NCBI GenBank assembly: GCA_964590435.1
Contig: CAZPWT010000015.1
Location: 62,001 to 126,000 of the forward strand
Origin: WSZJ01 sp964590435
GTDB lineage: Bacteria > Planctomycetota > MHYJ01 > WSZJ01
Direction of reading: 5' to 3'
Length of the DNA: 64,000 bases
In this document: positions 41,346 through 49,114 of the stretch, piece by piece
How positions within the stretch are numbered: the first letter of the stretch is position 1
How the letters are laid out: the number at the start of each line of letters is the position of its first letter
The notes under the pieces: generated by a model
Database searches by the model: none
What the model saw: only the letters and a program-made list of their open reading frames with translations
Told to the model about the DNA's origin: nothing
Position numbers and translations under genes: made by a program

Positions 41346-42469
41346 GCGGCCACCGCCTTCCGGGCGAGCAGTCTCTTGAACAACTCGTTGCCGCAGATCA
41401 CGAACAGGATCACGGCCGCCTGGACGATCAGGATGATGTCCTTCGGCACTCCCTGGATCAGCAGCCCCATCCGCTCGAGCGCGCCGAACAGCAGCGCCGC
41501 GAGGATGATCCCCGCCGGGTGATTCTGCCCCATGAGGCTCACCGCAATCCCGATGAACGCCGCCCGCGCGTACGACATCGCGTCGTCCTGCCGGTAGTTG
41601 TACTTCATCCCCATCACGAGGTCCGTCGCCGCCAGCCCCGCGAGCGCCCCCGACAGCGCCATCGCCGAAACCGTCACGCGCTTCACGGATATCCCCGCCG
41701 CCCGCGCCGCCTCGGGGTTATGCCCGACGGCGCGCAGCTCGTAGCCGCGGACGGTGCGGAACAGATAGACGGAAACCCCCGCCGCCGCGAGCAGCGCAAT
41801 CACGAACGACAGGTTGAGCTGAACGTGGGCCGGGAAGAGCGGGATGCCGAGCGTCCGCGGGTCGCCCGGCTCGCGGGGCGGCGCGTCGGCCGGCCGCGCG
41901 CCGAGCCGCGGCAGCCGCGCCGACTCGCCGATCGCCGGCATCTGCGGCGTCATGCCTTCCTGCGCTTTCCACGGCCCGTTCACCATCGAATCCGCGAACG
42001 CCACCGCGCAGAAGTTCAGCATGATCGTGATGATCACCTCGTGCGACCCGCGCCAAGCCTTCAGCGCCCCCGCGATCGCCCCCCACGCCGCCCCGCCCGC
42101 CGCCGCCGCCGCGATGCAGACCGGCACGGCGAGGATGGCGGGAAGGGCCGCGAGCTTCCAGCCGACGTAGCCGCAGAGGAGCGAGCCGATGAGGACCTGC
42201 CCCATCCCGCCGATGTTGAACAGCCCCGCGCGGAAGGCGACGGCAACCGACAGCCCCGTGAAAATGAAGGGCGTCGCGTAGAGCAGCACGCACGCCAGGT
42301 CGTCGCGCAGCCCGTGCGCCTGCCGCGCCGCGGCGACGAGGTCGCGCAGCACGGTGGCCGGGTTGTGGCCGGTCGCGGCGACGATCCCGAGCCCGAGCAG
42401 CGCCGCGGCGGCGAGCGCCAGCGCCGGGGGGATCGAGTGGTAGGCCGCCTTGAGGAGCATGCGTTTCAT
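41342..42469 (-). CDS. Nucleoside ABC transporter permease 1 (NupP-like)
   Basis: A 375-aa permease of the same superfamily, with the NupP-type features ATPFIFTGLSVAVAFRAGLFN, GGMGQVLIGSLLCGYVG and GYELRAVGHNPEAARAAGI. A longer periplasmic loop (about 185-235, with ARPADAPPREPGDPRTLG) separates two groups of spans. Adjacent genes supply the ATPase and lipoprotein. Gap to the ATPase gene holds a heptamer hairpin. Confidence 0.9.
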   Translation of the reverse strand: MKRMLLKAAYHSIPPALALAAAALLGLGIVAATGHNPATVLRDLVAAARQAHGLRDDLACVLLYATPFIFTGLSVAVAFRAGLFNIGGMGQVLIGSLLCGYVGWKLAALPAILAVPVCIAAAAAGGAAWGAIAGALKAWRGSHEVIITIMLNFCAVAFADSMVNGPWKAQEGMTPQMPAIGESARLPRLGARPADAPPREPGDPRTLGIPLFPAHVQLNLSFVIALLAAAGVSVYLFRTVRGYELRAVGHNPEAARAAGISVKRVTVSAMALSGALAGLAATDLVMGMKYNYRQDDAMSYARAAFIGIAVSLMGQNHPAGIILAALLFGALERMGLLIQGVPKDIILIVQAAVILFVICGNELFKRLLARKAVAA

Positions 42470-42491
42470 GCGCGGCGGGCGCCCCGCTGGC

Positions 42492-42588
42492 GGGAGTTCG
42501 GAGACGGGAGTTCGGAGCAGCGCGTGCGCGCGGCGCCGTTCACTCCGAACTCCCGTCTCCCATCTCCGAACTCCCCTCTCCGGCTCAT
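42492..42588. repeat. Heptamer-type hairpin inside the nucleoside operon
   Basis: Repeated GGGAGTTCGGAGAC units (42492-42517) and the inverse CTCCGAACTCCCGT units (42543-42580). An 18-bp perfect inverted repeat lies at 42500-42517 and 42543-42560. It sits between the ATPase gene and the first permease gene. Confidence 0.75.
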
Positions 42589-44075
42589 GCCTTCCCCCCC
42601 GCCATCAGCACGCCGATCTTCTTCTCCGTCGCCTCCGAGGCTTTCAGCTCGCCCGCGATCTGCCCGCCGTACATCACCAGCACGCGGTCCGCCAGCGCCA
42701 TCACTTCCGACAGCTCCGAACTCACCAGCAGCACCGCCGCCCCGCGGTCGCGCTCCGAAACGATCGCCTTGTGGATGAACTCGATCGCCCCGATGTCCAC
42801 GCCGCGCGTCGGGTGCGCCGCCAGCAGCAGCCGCGGCTGCCGCGACAGCTCCCGCGCCACGATCGCCTTCTGCTGGTTCCCCCCCGACAGCGTCTGCGCC
42901 TCGACCGCAACCTCGGCCGGCCGCACGTCGAACCGCTTCACCAGCCCCGCCGCCTCCTCGTCCCGCGCCGCGGCCTTCATGAACCCCCGCTTCACGAACT
43001 TCGGGTCGCGGTGCCGCCCGAGAATCAGGTTGTCCGCCACCGTGAACTCCCCCACCAGCCCGCGCTTCTGCCGGTCCTCCGGGATCACCGCCAGCCCGGC
43101 CTTGAACCACGCCGACGGCCCGGAGCGCGAAAGGTCGAGGCCGCCCAGGGAAGCGGTGCCGGCGCGGGCGGCGCGAAGGCCCGAGAGGCACTCGAGGAGC
43201 TCGGACTGGCCGTTTCCCTCGACGCCGGCGATGCCGACGATTTCGCCCGCGCGGACGTCGAACGTGACCGGGCCGACGCCGGGGGCCTGGAGGCCCTTGA
43301 GCGACAGCACGACGTCGGCGGGCCGGGCGGCCTTCTTGTCCACTTTCATCACGACGGCGCGCCCGACCATCATCTCCGCGATCTTCTCCTCGGTCACGTC
43401 GGCCGTCACCGCGGTCCCCGCCGTCGCGCCGCGCCGCAGCACCGTCAGCCGGTCCGACGCCGCCTTGACTTCCTTGAGCTTGTGCGTGATCAGCACCACC
43501 GTCCGCCCTTCGGCCTTCAGCTTCGCCAGCGTCGCGTACAGCTCCTCGATCTCCCCCGGCGTCAGCACCGCCGTCGGCTCGTCCAAAATCAGCACCCGCG
43601 CCCCGCGCGCCAGCACCTTGAGAATCTCCACCCGCTGCTGCACGCCGACCGGAAGGCTCTCCACCTTCGCGCGCGGATCGACCGCCAGCCCGAACCTCGA
43701 CGACAGGTCCGCGACCTCGCGCTCCGCCTGCACGACGTCGAACCACGGCCCCAGCCGCGGCTCCATCCCGAGCAGCACGTTCTCGGCAACCGTCAGCGTC
43801 GGCACGAGCATGAAGTGCTGGTGCACCATCCCGATCCCGGCGGCGATCGAGGCCGCAGGCGAGAAGTCCCTCATCTCCTTGCCGAACACCCTCACCGTCC
43901 CCGCGTCCGGCGCATACATTCCGTAGAGGATCTTCATGAGCGTGGACTTCCCCGCCCCGTTCTCCCCCACCAGCGCGTGGATTTCCCCCTCCGCGACCGT
44001 CAGATTGGCGGCCGAATTCGCCACCACGCGCGGGAAGCGCTTCGAAATGCCGATCATCTCGACGGCAAGGTTCAA
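42585..44075 (-). CDS. Nucleoside ABC transporter ATPase (two ABC domains)
   Basis: I chose TTG 44075 (protein begins MNLAVEMIGISKRFP); AGGGAG lies 10 nt upstream, and ATG 44057 is an alternative. The 496-aa protein has two fused ABC domains as in RbsA/NupO. Domain 1: Walker A GENGAGKST, signature LPVGVQQRVEI and Walker B VLILDEPTA. Domain 2: a degenerate Walker A (GVEGNGQSEL), signature LSGGNQQKAIVAREL and a changed Walker B (LLAAHPTRGVD). This one-active, one-degenerate pattern is usual for the group. Confidence 0.92.
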   Translation of the reverse strand: MNLAVEMIGISKRFPRVVANSAANLTVAEGEIHALVGENGAGKSTLMKILYGMYAPDAGTVRVFGKEMRDFSPAASIAAGIGMVHQHFMLVPTLTVAENVLLGMEPRLGPWFDVVQAEREVADLSSRFGLAVDPRAKVESLPVGVQQRVEILKVLARGARVLILDEPTAVLTPGEIEELYATLAKLKAEGRTVVLITHKLKEVKAASDRLTVLRRGATAGTAVTADVTEEKIAEMMVGRAVVMKVDKKAARPADVVLSLKGLQAPGVGPVTFDVRAGEIVGIAGVEGNGQSELLECLSGLRAARAGTASLGGLDLSRSGPSAWFKAGLAVIPEDRQKRGLVGEFTVADNLILGRHRDPKFVKRGFMKAAARDEEAAGLVKRFDVRPAEVAVEAQTLSGGNQQKAIVARELSRQPRLLLAAHPTRGVDIGAIEFIHKAIVSERDRGAAVLLVSSELSEVMALADRVLVMYGGQIAGELKASEATEKKIGVLMAGGKA

Positions 44076-44142
44076 GCGGGACTTTCTCCCTGGTTGTCTC
44101 TGGGCCAACCCGGCGAGCCACCCTCCCGCCGGGGGCCGCCAT

Positions 44143-44215
44143 TACATATTTCGTATTTCATATTTCATATTGAATCTTTGGCCGCCACCAACCACCGACC
44201 ACTAACTACCAGCCC
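44143..44215. repeat. AT-rich and C-rich heptamer arrays
   Basis: ATATTTC, GTATTTC, ATATTTC, ATATTGA (44145-44172) are followed by ACCAACC, ACCGACC, ACTAACT, ACCAGCC (44187-44214). The period stays 7 while the base composition changes, which shows that the period, not the unit, is conserved. It lies between the lipoprotein and ATPase genes. Confidence 0.75.
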
Positions 44216-44216
44216 C

Positions 44217-45227
44217 TCACTTGACCGGCACCGCTCTCTTCCCCTCCACGATCTCTTTCCTCAACGCCTGCACTTTGGCCTCCACCTCGTCCGGAATGAG
44301 CGCCTTGTTCTTCGCATCCCTCACGTACCCGACCCCTCCCTCCTTCAGCCCGAACTCGTGCACCCCCGCGGCAAACTTCCCTTCCTTCCACGCCTTGATC
44401 GTCTCGAACACCGAGACGTCCACGTCCTTGATCATCGACGTCAGCACGTGTCCGCCTTCTTCCCACTGGTCGCTGTCCACCCCGATGACGAAGCAGGTCA
44501 CCTTGCCCGCCGCCTTGTTGCGTTCCTTGGCTTCCTCGAACACGCCGTTCCCCGTCGAACCGCTCGCGTGGAAGATGATGTCCGCGCCCGCGCCATACTG
44601 CGCCTTGGCCAGTTCCTTGCCTTTCACCGGGTCCTTGAACGCCTCGGGCGTCAGCCCCGCGAAGTTCGCGATCACCTCGCACCCCGGGTTCACCGCCTTG
44701 ACCCCCGCCTCGTAGCCGGCCTCGAACTTCTCGATCAGTGGGATCTTCATTCCGCCGACGAACCCGACCTTGTTCGTCTTCGTCGTCAACCCCGCGATCG
44801 CCCCGACCAGGAACGCTCCTTCTTCTTCGCGGAAACGGATCGCGCTCACGTTCGCCGGGACGTTCGGCTTCCCGCCGAGGTCGTAGTCGATGCACGCGAA
44901 CTTCTGCGACGGGAAGTCCTTCGAGAGCGACACGATCGCGTCCGTGAACAGGAGCCCGACGCCGAACACTACCGGCGACCCACCCTCCGCCATCGACCGC
45001 AGCACCGCTTCCCGGTCCGCGTTCGTCGGCTCCTTGTAGGCAATCTCCACGCCCAGTTCGGCCTTGGCCCGCTCCAGCCCCCGGTAGGCGCCGTCGTTGA
45101 ACGACTTGTCGCCGCGCCCGCCGACGTCGAACACGAGCGCGATCGGCGCCTGCTTCGGGGGCTTGGAAGCCTCGCCACACGAGCCCAGGATCACGCACAT
45201 CGCCAGCAGACCGATCACGCGCTTCAT
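44217..45227 (-). CDS. BMP-family nucleoside-binding lipoprotein
   Basis: A 336-aa substrate-binding protein of the Bmp/Med/PnrA type, which in studied members bind purine nucleosides. Lipobox LGSC (C17). Family segments are FDVGGRGDKSFNDGAYRGLE, FREEEGAFLVGAIAGLTTKT, VGFVGGMKIPLIEKFEAGY and DIIFHASGSTGNGVFEEAKE. ATG 45227 follows AGGGAG by 6 nt. It delivers ligand to the permease pair and ATPase encoded downstream. Confidence 0.92.
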   Translation of the reverse strand: MKRVIGLLAMCVILGSCGEASKPPKQAPIALVFDVGGRGDKSFNDGAYRGLERAKAELGVEIAYKEPTNADREAVLRSMAEGGSPVVFGVGLLFTDAIVSLSKDFPSQKFACIDYDLGGKPNVPANVSAIRFREEEGAFLVGAIAGLTTKTNKVGFVGGMKIPLIEKFEAGYEAGVKAVNPGCEVIANFAGLTPEAFKDPVKGKELAKAQYGAGADIIFHASGSTGNGVFEEAKERNKAAGKVTCFVIGVDSDQWEEGGHVLTSMIKDVDVSVFETIKAWKEGKFAAGVHEFGLKEGGVGYVRDAKNKALIPDEVEAKVQALRKEIVEGKRAVPVK

Positions 45228-45339
45228 GGTCGTCTCCCTCTCCGGTTGGCCCCATTGAAACGCCCGTCCCGCGGGGCCGGGAGAAAAAGCGCTTCGGATT
45301 CGCTCAAGCCGCGCTGCGATTCCGGTCGATAGGCCCTGC

Positions 45340-45504
45340 ATGAAGAGGCTTCTCTCCCGTCTGTTCGACATCGAGATCCCGGAAGCGGGGGAGCCGGCGG
45401 AGAGCGAGTCGACGCCCGCGCGCCTGACGATCCAGGGGATCATTGCGGGGCTGGTCATTTCAGCGCCGGCGTGGGCAGCGCGAGTGGCGGCGTTCCTGTT
45501 TTAG
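45340..45504 (+). CDS. 54-aa putative membrane peptide
   Basis: A frame divergent from the lipoprotein gene gives MKRLLSRLFDIEIPE, an acidic middle, and a C-terminal hydrophobic helix (LTIQGIIAGLVISAPAWAA). There is no ribosome site I trust. The stop codon is inside a dispersed palindrome, as is the stop of the gene next to the other copy, which slightly supports that it is a real gene end. Confidence 0.4.
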   Translation: MKRLLSRLFDIEIPEAGEPAESESTPARLTIQGIIAGLVISAPAWAARVAAFLF

Positions 45505-45600
45505 CCGGGCCGCAAAACAGCAGTTTTTCGCCGCAAGTGCAGTCCGGCCCGGCTAACCCGCCGAAGCTCCGGACGCGAAGCGCCGGAGCGAAGGCGGGCC
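45501..45600 (-). repeat. Two-hairpin dispersed element, copy A
   Basis: Hairpin 1: TTAGCCGGGCCG (45501-45512) pairs with CGGCCCGGCTAA (45545-45556). Hairpin 2 (45557-45598): 13 bp interrupted by a symmetric GAA/GAA internal loop. Read on the minus strand, the 42 nt of hairpin 2 are identical to 55647-55688. It lies between two convergent stops. Confidence 0.85.
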
Positions 45601-45604
45601 GAGC

Positions 45605-47122
45605 TCACTTGATCCTGATCCTCTCCCCCGCCGGCGCGACGACCTTCCCCGCCTTGCACGCCTCGATCTGGGCGTCGAGCATGTCGATTCCGGTTTCCGC
45701 GCGGTTCTTCCCGGCCTTGAACGTGCCGTGGCCATCGCCGCCGGCGGCGAGGAAAGAGTTGGTGACGACCTTGTAGGTGCGCGTGGCGTCCCAGGGCTCC
45801 CCTGCGACGGCCGAGATCGTGACCCGGCTTCCCTCGGGCGCCTTGCGGTCCACCACCGCTTCCAGCCCCGACGCCTCCAGGAACGTGGCGTTGTCGCCGC
45901 TGGAGAACTCCAGGACGGCGTCGAGTTCCGCTCCCGTCAGGTCCATCGTCACCAGGGTGTTGGAGAACGGGCTGATCTCGTACATCTCGCGGATCCGCAC
46001 TTTCCCCGCCGGCAGATCGGCCCGGATGCCGGTGCGGTTCGTCAGCGCGACGTGCGCCCCGGCCTTTTTGCGCATCACGTCCGTCACCCAGTTCCCCAGC
46101 GCCGAGGATCCCTGCCCGCTCCGCGTCAGGGCCTCGGGCGCTTCCCCGATCGGCACGTTCATCGTCGCGTCGATCTCTTTCGCGTAGCGCGAGATCAGCG
46201 CCTTGGCCTCCGCGTCTTCGCCGTCGGCGGGGCGGACGGGAACATGGGAAGCGGTCTTCTGGACGACCTTGCCGCCCTCGAGGACGAGTTCGGTGCGGCC
46301 GAGGACGGTGCCGCCGGAGAAGCACTGGCAGACGAGGGTGCCGTCGGGGGCGAGCTTGCCGTTGGCGAGACCGGTGTGCGAATGCCCGCCGATGATCACG
46401 GGGACTTTCGTCGCCGCGGCGATCTCGAGGTCGCGGTCCACGCCGCAGTGCGTGACGGGCACGACGACGCGCCCGTCGTCCTTGAGGTACTTCTTCAGCG
46501 TCGCGATCTCGTCGTCGAACTTCAGCCCCTTGATCGCCTCGGGCATCACGAGCTTGTCCATCGCACTGGTCAGCAGCCCGACGAACGTCACGCGGTTTCC
46601 GGAGACGTTGAACGTCCGCGACCCGCGGCACCAGTCCGGCCGCCGGCCGCTCTGCCAGCGGATGTTCGCGCCGAGGAACGGGTAGTGCGCGACTTCGGCG
46701 AGATCGGCGACGGTCTTGTACCCCTTGTCGAACTCGTGGTTGCCGATCGTCGCGAAGTCGTACCCGGCGAGGTTCATCCACTCGACCACGAGCCGCCCGC
46801 GCGGCAGGTCGCCCTCCGGCGTCCCCTGGAACCAGTCGCCGGCGTCGGCGAGGACCACGAAGGCGCCGTCGTTCCAGGCCTTGGCACGCTCCCGGCGGAT
46901 GGTGGCGAGAAGCGCCGCGAGCCCGCCGACGTCGGGCGGGTTCACCTTGTCCAGCCAGAGCGCCTTCTGCGGATAGGCGCGGCCGTGCAGGTCGTTGGTG
47001 TGCAGGATGACGAGGTGGACGGACCGGGGGGAAGCGCTGTCGTCCGCGAGGACGGTCCAGGCGGAGAGGGCGACGGAGGCGAGGAATGCGGCCTGGATGA
47101 GGCGGAGGGGGCGGAAGGGCAT
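45605..47122 (-). CDS. Secreted 5'-nucleotidase (UshA/YfkN-like)
   Basis: A 505-aa periplasmic metallophosphatase with signal peptide (1-26). The calcineurin-type domain shows ILHTNDLHG, DAGDWFQGTP, TIGNHEFDKG, THCGVDRD and GGHSHTG (about 35-260). The C-terminal nucleotide-binding domain (about 320-500) has GNWVTDVMR, NRTGIRADLP and the stacking-loop region SSGDNATFLEASG. It would hydrolyse external nucleotides to nucleosides. It lies upstream of, and on the same strand as, the nucleoside transporter genes, though a small divergent frame and a palindrome intervene. Confidence 0.93.
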   Translation of the reverse strand: MPFRPLRLIQAAFLASVALSAWTVLADDSASPRSVHLVILHTNDLHGRAYPQKALWLDKVNPPDVGGLAALLATIRRERAKAWNDGAFVVLADAGDWFQGTPEGDLPRGRLVVEWMNLAGYDFATIGNHEFDKGYKTVADLAEVAHYPFLGANIRWQSGRRPDWCRGSRTFNVSGNRVTFVGLLTSAMDKLVMPEAIKGLKFDDEIATLKKYLKDDGRVVVPVTHCGVDRDLEIAAATKVPVIIGGHSHTGLANGKLAPDGTLVCQCFSGGTVLGRTELVLEGGKVVQKTASHVPVRPADGEDAEAKALISRYAKEIDATMNVPIGEAPEALTRSGQGSSALGNWVTDVMRKKAGAHVALTNRTGIRADLPAGKVRIREMYEISPFSNTLVTMDLTGAELDAVLEFSSGDNATFLEASGLEAVVDRKAPEGSRVTISAVAGEPWDATRTYKVVTNSFLAAGGDGHGTFKAGKNRAETGIDMLDAQIEACKAGKVVAPAGERIRIK

Positions 47123-47160
47123 GGAGGATCCTGTCAGGAGGTAAGTGTTGTTACGAGGCC

Positions 47161-47298
47161 GTATCTGCCGACGTTTCTGCGAAATCTGATTTCATCTGCG
47201 TACAAGTCGATCCCCGATTCCGATTCCTAACCGGCAGAAGACAATCTGAATGCTGGTACACAGATAAAGGCTGATTTCGCAGAAACGTCAGCAGATAC
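47161..47298. repeat. 138-bp palindrome, TATCYGC family, copy 2
   Basis: The inner-to-outer arms 47161-47186 and 47273-47298 match at 25 of 26 positions; with extension to 42 nt the match is 36 of 42. The arm follows the same NTATCYGCNGNCGTTTCYGC pattern as the palindrome at 28107-28240. It sits between the 5'-nucleotidase start and the end of the next minus-strand gene. Confidence 0.8.
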
Positions 47299-47341
47299 AG
47301 CCAGCCTTCGCCAGCCTTCAGACAGCCCTCGCCAGCCTTCC
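47299..47341. repeat. Decamer tandem repeat (CCTTCGCCAG), second array
   Basis: Four imperfect copies of the same 10-mer as at 15681-15737, directly after the palindrome. Confidence 0.75.
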
Positions 47342-47353
47342 GCAGCTTCCGTC

Positions 47354-48955
47354 CTACTTCCCCACCGCCTGCCCCCCCGTCTCCTCCGCCAGATCCTTCA
47401 TGAACGTCTTCGCGCCCTTCCCCGTCAGCACCGTGTGCACCATCACCTTCCGGTACCGGTTCACCCGGTGCAGTTCCTTCAGGAAATGCTTCTCGTCCAC
47501 GCACGCGCCGTAGCTCGGCCCGCCGTCGCTCAGGATGAAGACCGTGTCCACGTCCTCGTCCTCCATCAGCTCCATCAGCGCGTCCCACATGTCCCCGCGG
47601 CCGCGCTTGATCGGCTCCAGCTTCTTCTTCGCGTCGAACGCCCACGCCAGGATCTTCGGGCGCGCCGCCGACACCGGCACGAGCGCCTTCGAGAACGCCC
47701 GCACCTTCTGCACGATCGCCTCGGTGCTCATCACGATCAGGTTCAGCTTCACCTCCGGCTTCAGCGCCTGCACCGTCTTCTGGAACTCCTCCAAAGCGAT
47801 GTCGATCTGCTTGCGCCCCTTCTGGTCCCCCGACCCGCCCCCGTCCTGGTTGTCGTCGAACATCGAGCCGCTGAAGTCGATCGTGAAGCCGATCCGGTCG
47901 CTCAGGATCGGCACGTCGTAGAACGCCGCCTCGCTCCCCGCCGACTTCGCGTCCACCCCGCCGCGCGACTTCGGCTTCTTCGCGAGCTTGAACGTCTCCT
48001 TGTTCGCTTCCCACCAGAGCTTCCAGTCCGCCGCGTTGAAGCCGATCTCTTTTCCCGTCATCAGCCGCAACGCCATCGTGATGTCGTACCGCAGCCGCCC
48101 CTTTTCCTTCACCAGTGCGTCGATCAGCGGCTCGATGCACTTCTCCTCCCACACCTGCTCCATCACCCCCACCGCCGCCGCGCGCACTTGCCACGCCTCG
48201 TCCTTCAGCGCCGCCGTCGCCGCCTCCAGCCCGTCCCCCGGCCCCGCCTCGAACGCCGCTTCGCACGCCGCCAGCCGCACCTGGTACGCCTTGTCCTTCT
48301 GGGCCTTGGGAAGCGCTTCCCGGAACTTGTCCGGTGCGGTGACGGCGAGGGCGTAGAGGGAAGCGGCGTGGGGCTGCCAGGCGGCATCGGTGAGGAGTTT
48401 GGCGACGGCGTCGGCCGCGCCGGCGTCCTTGCGGTCGTGCACGGCGAACGCGGCTTCTTCCTTGACCTGCCACGCGGAGTCCTTGAGCGCCGCGAGGAAC
48501 ACCTCCGCCTTCGCCTTCTCGCCGAACCAGCCGAGGGCGCGGACGGCCATGGCGCGCGCCGCAGGGTCCTTGTCGCCGCCGCCGGCGGCCTTTTCGAGCA
48601 CGGGGACGTACGCCTCGTTCCCCGAGACGCCGAACGCCCAGTACGCGGTGGCGCGGCCGTCGGGGGTCCTGAGAAGCGGCGCATTCGCCGCGAGCCACGC
48701 CACGGCGTCCTTTTCGGAGAAGTCCGCGACCGCGAGCCCCGCGAATTCGCGCACCGCCGATTCCTCGTCGCCGCAGTTCGGCAGCACCGCCTGCGCCGCC
48801 TTCACGGAGCCGATCTTCGCGAGCTTGCCGAACGACTTCGTGCGGTCCCAGTACGCGCCATACTCCTTGTCCTTCGCCTGCCGCTCCAGGTCGCCCAGCT
48901 CGTCGGCTCGGGCCGCCAGCGCGGCCAGCGCGCAGAAGGCAATCACGCGAAGCAT
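47354..48955 (-). CDS. Secreted HEAT-repeat protein with VWA domain
   Basis: ATG 48955 follows GGAG by 5 nt. The 533-aa product has a signal peptide (1-17), about six HEAT repeats at 40-290 (for example AALKDSAWQVKEEAAFAVHD and ALKDEAWQVRAAAVGVMEQV), and a von Willebrand A domain at about 350-525. The metal site starts with DFSGSM (the DxSxS of MIDAS) near residue 358 and continues with VFILSDGGPSYG. It is thus a periplasmic protein-binding scaffold with a metal-dependent adhesion site. Function unknown. Confidence 0.85.
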   Translation of the reverse strand: MLRVIAFCALAALAARADELGDLERQAKDKEYGAYWDRTKSFGKLAKIGSVKAAQAVLPNCGDEESAVREFAGLAVADFSEKDAVAWLAANAPLLRTPDGRATAYWAFGVSGNEAYVPVLEKAAGGGDKDPAARAMAVRALGWFGEKAKAEVFLAALKDSAWQVKEEAAFAVHDRKDAGAADAVAKLLTDAAWQPHAASLYALAVTAPDKFREALPKAQKDKAYQVRLAACEAAFEAGPGDGLEAATAALKDEAWQVRAAAVGVMEQVWEEKCIEPLIDALVKEKGRLRYDITMALRLMTGKEIGFNAADWKLWWEANKETFKLAKKPKSRGGVDAKSAGSEAAFYDVPILSDRIGFTIDFSGSMFDDNQDGGGSGDQKGRKQIDIALEEFQKTVQALKPEVKLNLIVMSTEAIVQKVRAFSKALVPVSAARPKILAWAFDAKKKLEPIKRGRGDMWDALMELMEDEDVDTVFILSDGGPSYGACVDEKHFLKELHRVNRYRKVMVHTVLTGKGAKTFMKDLAEETGGQAVGK

Positions 48956-49051
48956 AGAGTCTCCGGAATGCAGTGAGTTTCGAATCGAGCCGCGGCCTCC
49001 CCGCCACGGCGCCGGACGGACCGGCATTCTGCCCGACCCCGGCGCAGTTCT

Positions 49052-49097
49052 GCAAAAAATGAAACGGGGCGCTTCCCGTGAATTCGGGAAGCGCCCC
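49052..49097 (-). terminator. Intrinsic terminator of the TPR gene
   Basis: On the minus strand a perfect 13-bp stem (GGGGCGCTTCCCG, loop of 6) is followed by TTTCATTTTTTG. It begins 17 nt after the stop of the gene ending at 49115. Confidence 0.88.
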
Positions 49098-49114
49098 GCC
49101 ATGTTGCGCGCGAA

